Shown here piece by piece: positions 25,035 through 35,782 of a stretch of 64,000 bases of DNA. The first letter of the stretch is position 1. Each line of letters starts with the position of its first letter. Both the position numbers and the translations under genes were made by a program. Origin of the DNA: Spongilla lacustris (lineage: Eukaryota; Porifera; Demospongiae; Spongillida; Spongillidae). The notes under the pieces were generated by a model. The model was given only the letters and a program-made list of their open reading frames with translations, searched no databases and was not told where the DNA came from. The stretch spans positions 1,004,164 through 1,068,163 of the forward strand of contig OX442417.1 of NCBI GenBank assembly GCA_949361645.1, given 5' to 3'.

Positions 25035-26925
25035 CACATACATAAGGTGTAAGGAGATGACTCTTAACCACACAGACGTAAGGTGTACAGGTGACCCCTT
25101 AACGACACATACATAAGGTGTACAGAGATGACTCTTAACCACACAGACGTACGGTGTACAGGTGACCCCTTAACGACACATACATAAGGTATACAGAGAT
25201 GACTCTTAACCACACAGATGTAAGGTGTACAGGTGACCCCTTAACGACACATGCATAAGGTGTACAGAGATGTCTCGTAACGACAGAGACGTATGGTGTA
25301 CAGGCGACCCCCTAACGACACATACATAACGTATACAGAGATGACTCTTAACGACAGAGACGTACGGTGTACAGGTGACCCCTTAACAACACATACATAA
25401 GGTATACCAAGATGACTCTTAACCACACAGATGTAAGGTGTACAGGTGACCCCTTAACGACACATACATAAGGTGTACAGAGATGTCTCTTAACGACAGA
25501 GACGTACGGTGTACAGGTGACCCCTTAACGACACATACATAAGGTATACAGAGATGACTCTTAACGACAGAGACGTACAGTGTACAGGTGACCCCTTAAC
25601 GACACATACATAAGGTATACAGAGATGACTCTTAACCGCACAGATGTAAGGTGTACAGGTGACCCCTTAACGACACATGCATAAGGTGTACAGAGATGTC
25701 TCGTAACGACAGAGACGTACGGTGTACAGGCGACCCCCTAACGACACATACATAACGTATACAGAGATGACTCTTAACGACAGAGACGTACGGTGTACAG
25801 GTGACCCCTTAACAACACATACATAAGGTATACCAAGATGACTCTTAACCACACAGACGTAAGGTGTACAGGTGACCCCTTAACGACACATACATAAGGT
25901 GTACAGAGATGTCTCTTAACGACAGAGACCTACGGTGCACAGGCGACCCCTTAACGACACATACATAAGGTATACAGAGATGACTCTTAATGACAGAGAC
26001 GTACGGTGTACAGGTGACCCCTTAACGACACATACATAAGGTATACAGAGATGACTCTTAACAACAGAGACGTACGGTGTACAGGTGACCCCTTAACGAC
26101 ACATACATAAGGTATACAGAGATGACTCTTAACCACACAGATGTAAGGTGCACAGGTGACCCCTTAACGACACATACATACATGTAAGGTGTACAGAGAT
26201 GACTCTTAACCACACAGATGTAAGGTGCACAGGTGACTCTTTAACGACACATACAGAGATGAATCTTAACCACACAGACGTAAGGTGTACAGGTGACCCC
26301 TTAACGACACATACATAAGGTATACAGAGATGTCTCTTAACGACAGAGACGTACGGTGCACAGGCGACCCCTTAACGACACATACATAAGGTATACAGAG
26401 ATGACTCTTAATGACAGAGACGTACGGTGTACAGGTGACCCCTTAACGACACATACATAAGGTATACAGAGATGACTCTTAACCACACAGATGTAAGGTG
26501 TACAGGTGACCCCTTAACGACACATACAGAGATGAATCTTAACCACACAGACGTAAGGTGTACAGGTGACCCCTTAACGACACATACATAAGGTCTACAG
26601 AGATGTCTCTTAACGACAGAGACGTACGGTGTACAGGCGACCCCTTAACGACACATACATAAGGTATACAGAGATGACTCTTAACCACACAGATGTACGG
26701 TGTACAGGTGACCCCTTAATGATACATACGTAAGGTGTACAGAGATGACTCTTAACCACACAGACGTAAGGTGTACAGGTGACCCCTTAACGACACATAC
26801 ATAAGGTGTACAGAGATGACTCTTAACCACACAGACGTAAGGTGTACAGGTGACCCCTTAACGACACATACATAAGGTGTACAGAGATGACCCTTAATGA
26901 CACAGAAGTATGATATATACTGCAG
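25035..26925 (+). repeat. 71-bp satellite array in element 4
   Basis: About 26 copies of a 71-bp unit made of two related ~35-bp halves (TTAACGACACATACATAAGG and TTAACCACACAGACGTAAGG). A six-unit (426-bp) higher-order repeat is visible: variant blocks at 25241-25426 and 25667-25852 are nearly identical and exactly 426 bp apart. Confidence 0.92.
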
Positions 26926-26939
26926 AGGTGACCTTAAAT

Positions 26940-27560
26940 TACATAAAAAAGCATGAATTTCACAATATGGTTCATTTGTCATGAGCCATGGTCTCACTTG
27001 TTGTGAGTATACAGTGCGGATCCTTAGATACAAGTACATCTACAAGTAGTACATGCAGATCTCGGTCACCATCACAATCATCCAGTTCACCACATACCTC
27101 ACATCATTCAACACGTGTGCATTCCTCTTCACTCAATCGCTCAAATCATACAACACGTTCCTATTCACCTGGATCACCCCGCCACTCAACTCATCCAATA
27201 CGTTCTTCACCATGTCACTCTACTTAGCAAACACGTTCAAGTCATTCAACACATCCATCTTCATGTTTTTCCTCACCATGCTCATCATCCCATTCCTCAT
27301 ACTCATACTTGCATCATTCCTATCAGCCAGAGCCACTGCCTGTAATGGTGAGGCCACCAGTAGCTGCAATAGTCCAGTTTCCACCAAGGATTCAGCTCCA
27401 GTCACCATCACAGTCATGGTCCCAGGCACCATTACCATGGACAGCTGGACCTATGCCAGACACACTTGGGCAGGACAAGGACCATTCTGTTACCATTAAT
27501 ATGCGTACTAGAACTCTTTCAAAACATTTACATGTTCATGTGCTTGTACCCATGTGATCA
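26940..27560. other. Mixed segment: duplicated transposase 3' end plus serine/arginine-rich reading frame
   Basis: 26960-27022 repeats the last ~20 codons of the transposase gene (28266-28327), on the minus strand, with an internal stop. Next to it, on the plus strand from 26988, one frame reads SRSPSQSSSS, then, after a single TAG, continues proline-rich (PVMVRPPVAAIVQFPP) to about 27510. This could be a captured host exon or chance bias; I cannot name it. Confidence 0.4.
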
Positions 27561-27714
27561 CTTCTTTGTTATGATAATCAAGCTTCGCTAAGGTGTAACT
27601 TCTTGTGTAAATGTAACGTTTGTCAGAATGTTACCTCAATAGATTGTGAGGACAAGCTGACAAACGAGTTCTTAAAAGAACTTTTGATTCAACATGATAC
27701 ACAGTTGCACTGTA

Positions 27715-27960
27715 CATAGATTATCTGAGCAACAACCGACTTTTCTTCACGAGTGCACCAGAGCTACATGTACATGTATATCTGAGCAACAATCGACTTT
27801 TAACTTCACGGGTGCACCAGAGTTATCACTTTGCAACAACCAACGTTTCTTCACGAGTGCACCAGAGCTACATGTACATGTACATGTATATCTGAGCAAC
27901 AATCGACTTCTTCATGGGTGCACCAAACATCTCTCTAGTAATCTGAGCAATAACTAACTT
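27715..27960 (+). repeat. ~65-bp tandem repeat
   Basis: Four imperfect copies of TATCTGAGCAACAATCGACT followed by TTCACGAGTGCACCAGAG and TACATGTACATGTA. Confidence 0.8.
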
Positions 27961-28283
27961 ATATTTGCAGAGGTGCATGCATCATGTTCTGTGTCTATTC
28001 AGGCAACTAAATTGCTAAGGTAACTCACAACCTGAGAGCTTCTCTAGCTTTAAGTGCTCTTAATGCTGGTATTAGACCTCCATTGATGTCAAGGAGTATG
28101 AACGTCCAGTTGCTGTTGTTGAACATCAGTTGGATCTATCTCCAAGATGTCTGGGTTCCTTGGGTAATTGTAGGACTTGCCAGGTACATGTAGCTTTGGG
28201 TGAAGGAAAATGGCCTCACTTCTACAGATGAAATTGAAATGGTAATAATACCATGAAATGCATCTCACAATATGGATCATTTG

Positions 28284-30959
28284 TCATGAGCCATGGTCTC
28301 TCTTCTTGTGAGTATACAGTGCGGATGAGCTGCCGTACTTATTGCCACACACAAAACAGGAAAATGGCCTGTCAATTTCAGATTTTTTCCTACGCCTGCG
28401 CTTGGATGGATCCTGGCTTCCTACGTCAACACTGGCACTGTCCACCTTAGTGGCACCACTGTGTTCATCACCTGGAACAGCAGGCTGCTTGTGAGTCATC
28501 TTTTTGTGCAGGGACAGGGCCGAGCCACTGCCATACTTATTGCCACATACAGTGCACTGGTAGGCAAGGATCAGTTCAGACCTGGGTCTGCGTTTCCTCC
28601 TGCCAGAAACACAGCTATTGGCTTCGTCTTGCACTTCACTGTATGTGTCTTCTGCAGACTCATGACCCTCAACAGTACATGTAGGTGAGTGAGGAAAGGC
28701 AGTTGAAGGTCCAGGTTGGTCGTTTTCTGGTAGGGATGAAGCGTTGCCACATGGATAGGAAGAGGTGGCCTCTGAGTTTGGTGGAGGTTTTGGACATACT
28801 TTGTCCCTTTTTTTGGGGTCACGAACATATTCCCTCACCCTTTCGTACAGGTACAGTGACCGCATCAGGGACAAACCACTGGGGTTAATAACAGGTGGCA
28901 TCGATTGGCTCTGATAAGCCTCCTGTATGTCCTTTATGGCCACTCCAGCCCTCAGCATGCTCATCTCGGTGGGGTTTGTGTCCGATGGTAACATTTTCAT
29001 TTTCATGACACCAGGGTGTTCTCGGTCAAACTCAAATGTGTGGTAGCGGCCTAGGCCAGCCAAAGGAGTAAACCACTGGCCCAAGAAGGTGTTCCAGTCA
29101 TAGTACTGCCAGTTCTGGTACAGCTGTGGCACACAAGTTACATTCTGGCCACAGTGTCGGACACAGTCAGCTAGGTCATCCATGTCATCTACATGGTCCT
29201 GCCGTCGGTAGTACTTCTTGAACAGGCCAAAGTAGGAATCGGGTCTGAACTTTGTGTGCCCAGGTAGCATGAAGTTCAGCTGTATGGCGTTATGTTGCCC
29301 AGTGATCACCCGCCAGGCCAGGTACCACATCATGGTGGTGTTCTTGTTCTGGCCCACACAGTTGTCGGCCTGAAGTGTTACACGCCTCTCTCCCAGTCCA
29401 TGTAGGTGGAAGAATGCGTGCACCAGGCTGACCACCACCACAGCACCCTTGCCGGCCTGCTCAGCCTCGTCAATTAAGAAGAACACCTGGCGGCACAGCG
29501 GCTCACAACACACACCAAACACCTGGACCTTGCGAGGTGTCCTGAAATAAAAAGTGCCCCTTTGTTGTGAGCTGTAGGGCAGTGACACCTGCTGGCAGTA
29601 GTCAAAGGAGTACTGCATCTGCATGTCCAGGTGGGCGTGTGAGGTGAAGGGAGCCATCAGAGCCCTGGATTCCAAGTGACCCAGGATCTGGTCACGTTCC
29701 TTCTGTCCCTTACTTCCCCATTCCTTCTCAGCCTCCTCAATGTTTGCATTGTAGGCGTCACGGAATGCCTTGGCCTTAATGAGGTGTTGGTTGTATTTGT
29801 CATTTATTGTTTTGCGCTGCTCATCAGAAAGGCTGTGCCTCAAAGTGACCAACATCTGGTCACACTTGTCACACAGATCACTGCGTGCAGGTTGGATCTT
29901 GATGTTGAAGCAGTACCTGCGCCAGAGTCTAATAAATGACACGTACTTCACCACACGTGCAGCTGGAGGTGTTGGAGGAGCCGGAGGAACGTTGAGCAAG
30001 GTGTACTGCCGCTTCAGCCGAGTGGTCAATTTGTAAGGGCAAGGTTGCTGTGGTGCTGGTGTGGTCTTTGATAGGGATTCCATGGCCTTGCAATACTCGG
30101 CGTACACAGACTTTAGTGTTTTGCCACTCTCCAGAACGTAGTCTCTGATCGTCCCTTGCAATCGACCAGGGTCAGGGAGGGCATTTGTGGCAGCATAATT
30201 CTCAATAAATCTGACCACCATCCTTTTGTCCTCGCAAGAGAGGGCATTGTGAGGAGCCCTGCCACAGTTGCCATGGGGATGGGGCTCAACATCAGAGTCA
30301 GAGCACACCTGCTGCTGCCAACGCTTCAATGTACGGTAACTTGTGCCAATGACGGCACAGAAAGCATCCCTGCAGACAGGACTGGACCAGTCAAGGCGAT
30401 ATTGGAATGTATTTCGAGAACCAGATTTGTTCCGAGTCACAGCAAGCGTTCCATAAACAACTGCCTTTCTGGTTTTCTTGTCCAATCTGGATAATGTGAG
30501 TGCTCGTCTTTTGGGCAAGTCACCGTACTTCAATAAGCAGCCGTCTTTGCAGCACCCTCCTTTAGTGAGGTAGGCATTCAGCATGCGACGTGGACGACAC
30601 TGTCCCCGTGCTATTCTAGCTGGTACACCACCTGGGCCCTTGCTGACATCATCACCATCGCCATCACAGTCGCTTCCGCTATCACCATCACAGTCGCTTC
30701 CATCACAGTCCTTATCGCTATCACTTCCACCATCATCACTTCCACCATCATCACTTTCACCATCACCGTCATCTCCGTCACTTTCACCATCATCGTTGAT
30801 TCCATCTTCACAGACATCGCTATAAATGCCGTCGGAATCACCACTTCTATATTCACCGTCGTCATTGGCACCACCCTCCTCATCCACGTCCAAATTATCG
30901 TACCATTCGAACTCGTCCGCTGAATGATACACGACGAGCTCGTCGTCAGTTGTCGCCAT
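28284..30959 (-). CDS. Zinc-finger DDE-like protein, candidate transposase of the foldback family
   Basis: Intact ORF, 891 codons from the ATG at 30959 (an upstream in-frame ATG at 30995 gives 903); the inner start is preferred because relics in other elements begin at the same ATG. Numbering below is for the 903-residue frame. Residues 13-120: acidic D/S/G-rich. Residues 150-300: basic and HTH-like (SYRTLKRWQQQV at ~219-230). C375/C378: CxxC. Residues 450-600: RNase H-like core with D465 in YSFDY, D545 in LQADNCVGQNKN, and HTKFRPDSYFG at 580-590. C2H2 fingers at 814-835 and 880-901, with KRRRRKK at 865-871. The DNxxGQNKN motif is shared with widespread unannotated animal proteins (I believe DUF7869). 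Transposase function is inferred from core, fingers and position in the terminal-repeat element; the third catalytic acid is not certain. Confidence 0.75.
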   Translation of the reverse strand: MATTDDELVVYHSADEFEWYDNLDVDEEGGANDDGEYRSGDSDGIYSDVCEDGINDDGESDGDDGDGESDDGGSDDGGSDSDKDCDGSDCDGDSGSDCDGDGDDVSKGPGGVPARIARGQCRPRRMLNAYLTKGGCCKDGCLLKYGDLPKRRALTLSRLDKKTRKAVVYGTLAVTRNKSGSRNTFQYRLDWSSPVCRDAFCAVIGTSYRTLKRWQQQVCSDSDVEPHPHGNCGRAPHNALSCEDKRMVVRFIENYAATNALPDPGRLQGTIRDYVLESGKTLKSVYAEYCKAMESLSKTTPAPQQPCPYKLTTRLKRQYTLLNVPPAPPTPPAARVVKYVSFIRLWRRYCFNIKIQPARSDLCDKCDQMLVTLRHSLSDEQRKTINDKYNQHLIKAKAFRDAYNANIEEAEKEWGSKGQKERDQILGHLESRALMAPFTSHAHLDMQMQYSFDYCQQVSLPYSSQQRGTFYFRTPRKVQVFGVCCEPLCRQVFFLIDEAEQAGKGAVVVVSLVHAFFHLHGLGERRVTLQADNCVGQNKNTTMMWYLAWRVITGQHNAIQLNFMLPGHTKFRPDSYFGLFKKYYRRQDHVDDMDDLADCVRHCGQNVTCVPQLYQNWQYYDWNTFLGQWFTPLAGLGRYHTFEFDREHPGVMKMKMLPSDTNPTEMSMLRAGVAIKDIQEAYQSQSMPPVINPSGLSLMRSLYLYERVREYVRDPKKRDKVCPKPPPNSEATSSYPCGNASSLPENDQPGPSTAFPHSPTCTVEGHESAEDTYSEVQDEANSCVSGRRKRRPRSELILAYQCTVCGNKYGSGSALSLHKKMTHKQPAVPGDEHSGATKVDSASVDVGSQDPSKRRRRKKSEIDRPFSCFVCGNKYGSSSALYTHKKRDHGS

Positions 30960-32102
30960 ATCGTTTAAATCTACACAGAAGATAACGAATAACAACTGTA
31001 AATACTACTTATACATTATCTCTGCTAATAGGCAAGACCTCACCGATAAATGCTTTGTAGGTGTGGCTAGGTTAACAAAGTCCCAACCCACAGGAAATAG
31101 TTGAATATTCATGTACTTCGGTGAATGGAAACGGTTCGCGCACATACAACGGCGCGATTCGAGCGGGAAACTTGTACCAACTTTGCGCCGCTGTATCTCA
31201 GTAACGGATGACATAAAAATTAACGAACAGAACAAATCAATAGGTATAGGACCCCTCTACCTACAAACGGAATTTGAAGCGATTTTATTACTCCTACAGA
31301 AAGTTATGGCGGGTTTGAACCCGGTGGGGTATCGAACGTTGCAGTACTGATACGGAGCAAGTGCAAGACTCCAAAATGTATTTTACGATAGACAAATGCT
31401 ATAGTATGAAGTGTTGAAAATAAGAAGTTGATACCTTTAACCGTTCGGAAGATATAGCGATTCAAACGAGAAGCATTTTTATAACATTTTATATATATAA
31501 ACGAAGGGCCATTTTCGTGGAAACTGTCCCATATAATTATATATATAATATAATTATAAAATTATATATATATATATATTGAACGTTCTATGAGATTTTG
31601 ATGCTTGTGAATTTTATATATATAGCATCCAATTCAAAGCGCTATATCTTCAAAAGCGTTTGCACTATTGACTTCCTATTTTCAGCACTTCATACTACAT
31701 CATTTCTCTATGCTAAAATATATTTTGGGGTCTTGCACTTACTCCGTGCCAGGATTGCAACGTCCGATACCACACCGGGTTCAAACCCGACATAACTTTA
31801 GGTAGGAGTAATCAAATCGCTTCAAATTCGGTTTGTAGGTAGAGAGGTCCTATACCTATTGATTTGTTCTGTTCGTTAATTTTCATACAAACCGTTACGG
31901 AGAAACAGCTGTGCAAAGTAAGTACACGTTTCCCGCTCGAATCGCGCCTTTATATGTACACGGAACAGTTTCCATTCTCCGGAGCGCATGAATATTCAAC
32001 TATTCCTATAGGGCGTGATAACCACACCTATAAGGTCACCAAACAAACGGGCGGCTGAATTGTAGTGCTTGTTACGGTTGTTTTTCGGTGTAGATAAACG
32101 AT

Positions 32103-32351
32103 ATGGTGACGTATAACACGAGTGAAGGCGAGCTCGTCGAGTCACTAAATCAGTCGGCGGATGAGTTCGAACTGTACGAATACGACGATCGATATTCAAG
32201 CTCGATACATTGGACGAGGATGGAGAGATTGAGAAAAGTAGCGATGGCGGTCGTACCACTGACGTTGGTGGTTGTATTAGTGATAGGGAGTGAGCAGCCC
32301 CTGAATTACCAAAAGAGCCACCAGCCCCACCCCCACATAGCCAGGGGCTAA
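32103..32351 (+). pseudogene. Relic of transposase 5' end in left arm of element 5
   Basis: Begins at an ATG after TAGATAAACGAT, as in the intact gene. The first codons read VTYNTSEGELVE, then QSADEFELYEYDD, parallel to the intact protein's ELVVYHSADEFEWYDN. Acidic codons then continue in a shifted frame before arm repeats replace the gene. Inverted copy at 44620-44868. Confidence 0.75.
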
Positions 32352-32649
32352 TGGGGCTAGGCCCTTCACTACAAGTTCGCTCAGCAGCCCTGGGGCCAAA
32401 GAGGCCATCCCCACACAGCAGAACCACAAGCCCCCTCACTGCAAGTGCACACTATATACCTTTGGAACCATTATGCCTCATGCTGCAATTTAAATTAATG
32501 GCCTCACATTCCAAATAGTGGAGCCATCAAGTGGAATTAACAGGCCCCATAATTCCAGCAAGGGAGCCACCAGCTAACCTGGCCAATGGAGCTAACATCC
32601 ACAATGCCAGTGGAGACACCAGCCCTCTCGCAGATAGATCATCAGACAC

Positions 32650-35029
32650 CCACACTGCCAGCAGGGATGTGGCCCCCACAATAATGCCAATGGAGATGCC
32701 AGCCCTCAGGCTGCAAATGGAATCAGCATCCCCAACAATTTCAGGGGAGCAATGAACTACATGTACCAACAACACGTGATGACCTCACTACCAGATCAAT
32801 CATTAACCCTCACTCCGCAAGTGGTCTTAACAGGCTCCACACATTGGGACCAACCCCCCCCCCCCCACTATCTTTCTTTCAATACAAGTTGAGTCAACTG
32901 GGATCCCCCACACAGTAGAACCACCAGCCCCCTCACCGCAAGCTCATGAACAATACCAGTGGAACCTGTAAAGTCTACACTGCAACTGAACTTAATAAAT
33001 AAAGCCTCACACTGCAGCCAGCAGCCCATGGAACCATTCTTACAGAACACCCTCAGCTACCCAGGGCCAATGGGGTAGCCTCCACAAAGTCAGTGAAGAT
33101 GCCACCCCAAGTTGAGTCAGCAGCCCCCACACAAACAAGGGCCAATAGGGCCAGCCCCACACAGTACAACCACCAGCCCCTCTCTGCTCACTTCAAATAG
33201 AGCCACTAGACCCTCTACCAGTACACACTGCAAGTCCAGACGGCAGGCCACATGAGTGGAGCCCTCTCACCGATGGAGCCCAGCAAGGAAGCACCAGCTG
33301 CCACACAACCAGTGGTTAATCGAGCCCCCAGAATAATGCCAGTGGAGAAACCAGCCCTCGCACTGCAAGTGGATTCAGCAACCCCAAAAATTTCAGGGGT
33401 ACATGTAAATGTACTTGAGGGGGAAAAGAAAACCACACATGCCCTCTTCAAACACTACAAAAGAACAAGTGGAACTTTAAGCCCTCATAGTTAATACGTA
33501 GCAGTCCCCACAGCCCCCCCCCCCCCCCCCCCCCCCCCCCCGCTACTACCTGTCCTACATGTACAATGAAAGAGGGGCCAATCAGCCAATGGGACAGTAC
33601 AACCACCAACCCTCTTCATTAGTCAGGGAACATGTACCAAGAACACATGCCGTCACTACAAGTTGAACCTCAATGTAAGTGGACTTAACAGGCCCACCAC
33701 ACACTGGTGCCAGCCCTCCCCCCCCCCTCAGCCCCCCTCTGCTCACTACGTGTCCTTCACTGCAAGTTGCATCAGCTGTCCATGAGCCAATGGGGGCCAT
33801 AGAACTACCACTCCGCCTCACTGCAATCACACACTACCTTTGGAACCAACCATTAACCCCCATACTGCAAGTGAACTCAATACTGCAAAACCTGACCCCC
33901 ACACTGCCAGCAAGGGAGCACCAGCTGTCACACAACCAGAGTGTCAATGTGGCCCCCACTTAATGCCAGTGGAGAAGGCAGCCCTCACACTGTAAATTGA
34001 GTCAGTAGCCCCATGCAGCAATTTCAGGCGACATGTGCACGTATACACATGTACCAATGGAATCACACATGCCCCCTTCAAACACTACCAATGGAACCAG
34101 TGGAACGTTTAGCCCTCACAGCAAGTGGACTTATTCCTTAGCAGCCTCCACAGCGCCCACCCTCACCCCCCCACTACCTGTCCTTCACTGAAAGAGGGGG
34201 CTAATGGGACCATCACCACACAGTACAACTACCAGCCTTCCTCATTGCAAGTCAATGGAACCATTAACTCCCAAGCTGCAATTGAACTTAGTAACCTCAC
34301 ACTGCAAGTCCAGTCAAAAGCGCTGCACAACCAGTGGAGCCACCAGCCCTTCCACATGTAGTGTTATCAAACCGTTCACTGCCAGCCGTCAATGGAGCCC
34401 CCATAATAATGCCCATACTCTACAAATGGTTCCCCTTCATGTGTGGGTTACACTGGTAGTGAGGAGGCTGGTGACTTTGCTGACAGTGTGGGGTCTGCTA
34501 ACTTCACTTGGGAAGGTGTGATGCATAATATTGTTGCCTTTATGGACTGTGCCTACGTGTGCAATTTACATGCAGTTGTATATTCCACATGTTACTTTTA
34601 TGACATTTAAAATGGTACTTATTGCTCCATGTACATAAAGCACTAGTTTCCAGCAAGAGGGTACATGTACATGTACATTTTAGATGTACAACTCAAACCT
34701 TCTTGTATGCCTTGCTTGCCTATATAAACCAACTACCACCCTAAATCAGTACTGATAGGGCAGGTAATGATATTCACCCACCAATAACAAGGCTTCACTT
34801 CACCTCAGATAAAATTGTGTGCACAGAAAACAGGTATACAGTGGCTCCAATAGGGACTGGTAATTTACACATAGTGTGGAGGCTAGTAGCTCCACTGGTA
34901 GATGATGGCTTGTCTAAAACTGTCGGGGTGCCAAGTCCATATGCAGTTTGGGGGGGGGGGGGGGGGGGGGGGGGGGGCTCTGGACCGTTGATTGTAAAGG
35001 ACAGGAGCTGGCCCCAGTGCTAATATAAG
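32650..35029 (+). repeat. Direct duplicate within element 5, copy 1
   Basis: Nearly identical to 38008-40387, offset about 5.36 kb, differing mostly in poly-G/poly-C length. It includes the conserved core (TCAGTACTGATAGGGCAGGT near 34746). Copy 1 ends exactly at 35029, where the retroelement sequence starts. Confidence 0.85.
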
Positions 35030-35583
35030 TGTTGGAACTGGTCCAGAATCTGCGCCATCCGCCTTTTTTCTGTTTCTAAAGATATGCCACTTGTGTCTGG
35101 ATTCAATTCCTCGTCTGTTAGCATCTGGGAATGTGGGGAAAGAGTGGTCAGTGCATTAGGGTTTCTGGATATGGGTATGGTTGGGTTACACCAGTGATGT
35201 GGTACCGTCTGTGTAGCCTTATCTGTTTCACATTTTGTGGTGATATACGTCCATTTGCTTATTCTTTTATAGTTTTTGTTTGGAATAAGTATAGTATCTG
35301 AAGGGTCCATGTATATTTCTGGTATGTTGGTGGACCACATCTGAGTTGTTTGGCACGCTTTGTTTCTAGCCGTTTCTTTACTGATTTGGACGCTAGGGTG
35401 TTCTGGTATTGGTCTAGGGGGGTACCAGACTATTTTTAGGTTGATTTGCACAGGGAATTTTGGCATTGGGAGCGTTTGTTCTTTCTGGGGAGGCTTTGAG
35501 TTTGGTTTTGGTCTGTAGCGTAGGTTTAACGCATTGTTTTTATACATATGTATAAATGTGATCGGACCCGAGGGTACATGCAC
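35020..35583 (-). CDS. Uncharacterised ORF downstream of the Penelope-like reverse transcriptase
   Basis: 187 codons, basic and proline-rich at the start (RPKPNSKPPQKEQTLPMPKF), acidic near the end. It lies 3' of the reverse transcriptase and of hammerhead motif 2 on the same strand, up to the junction with element 5 at 35029, so it may be the beginning of a second, truncated unit of the retroelement (an accessory ORF or N-terminal part). I recognise no domain; its last ~3 codons lie at or past the junction. Confidence 0.4.
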   Translation of the reverse strand: MHVPSGPITFIHMYKNNALNLRYRPKPNSKPPQKEQTLPMPKFPVQINLKIVWYPPRPIPEHPSVQISKETARNKACQTTQMWSTNIPEIYMDPSDTILIPNKNYKRISKWTYITTKCETDKATQTVPHHWCNPTIPISRNPNALTTLSPHSQMLTDEELNPDTSGISLETEKRRMAQILDQFQHLY

Positions 35584-35733
35584 AGATGCGTTTGTAGGCT
35601 TTCGCGGTTTGCGGTTTTGGCATTTATATAATTAAGGTACAATGAATAGAAATGCATCAAAGGACACAAAATATAAGATACCCGTTCTTCGTCTGCATTC
35701 ATTTCTCCGAGATTCACTTTTGTTTTAGCTCCC

Positions 35734-35782
35734 AAATCGCGACCGGTTTCGGAGTTCATAACTCCTTCCTCAGGCGTTGAAG
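35734..35782 (-). ncRNA. Hammerhead ribozyme motif 2
   Basis: Minus strand reads CGC, CTGAGGA, a GGAGT/ACTCC hairpin, GAAAC, CGGTC and GCG: the CUGANGA...GAAA core of a type I hammerhead with short stem III and cleavage expected after GUC. Stem I closes with CGC/GCG. Penelope-like elements are known to carry such motifs. Unusually, it overlaps the end of the reverse transcriptase ORF. Confidence 0.65.

Larger units (their letters stand above)
19134..31531. mobile_element. Foldback element 4 (12.4 kb, gene-bearing, candidate autonomous copy)
   Basis: Starts TGGGACAGTTTCCACGAAAA and ends with the complement (31492-31531), flanked by AT runs. Order inside: outer domain and transposase-start relic (19134-19830), 48-bp satellite (19831-22975), inverted core (22976-25010), 71-bp satellite (25035-26925), mixed segment with a duplicated gene 3' end (26940-28280), intact minus-strand gene (28284-30959) and the opposite outer domain (30960-31531). 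The gene reads inward from the right end, so its promoter must lie in the terminal repeat. This is the only copy with an intact long ORF and is the best candidate master element. Confidence 0.85.

Noticed and set aside
19831..26925. Regular direct repeats that could be mistaken for a CRISPR array
   Set aside because: Units are contiguous (48 bp and 71 bp) with no unique spacers, and the genome is eukaryotic.
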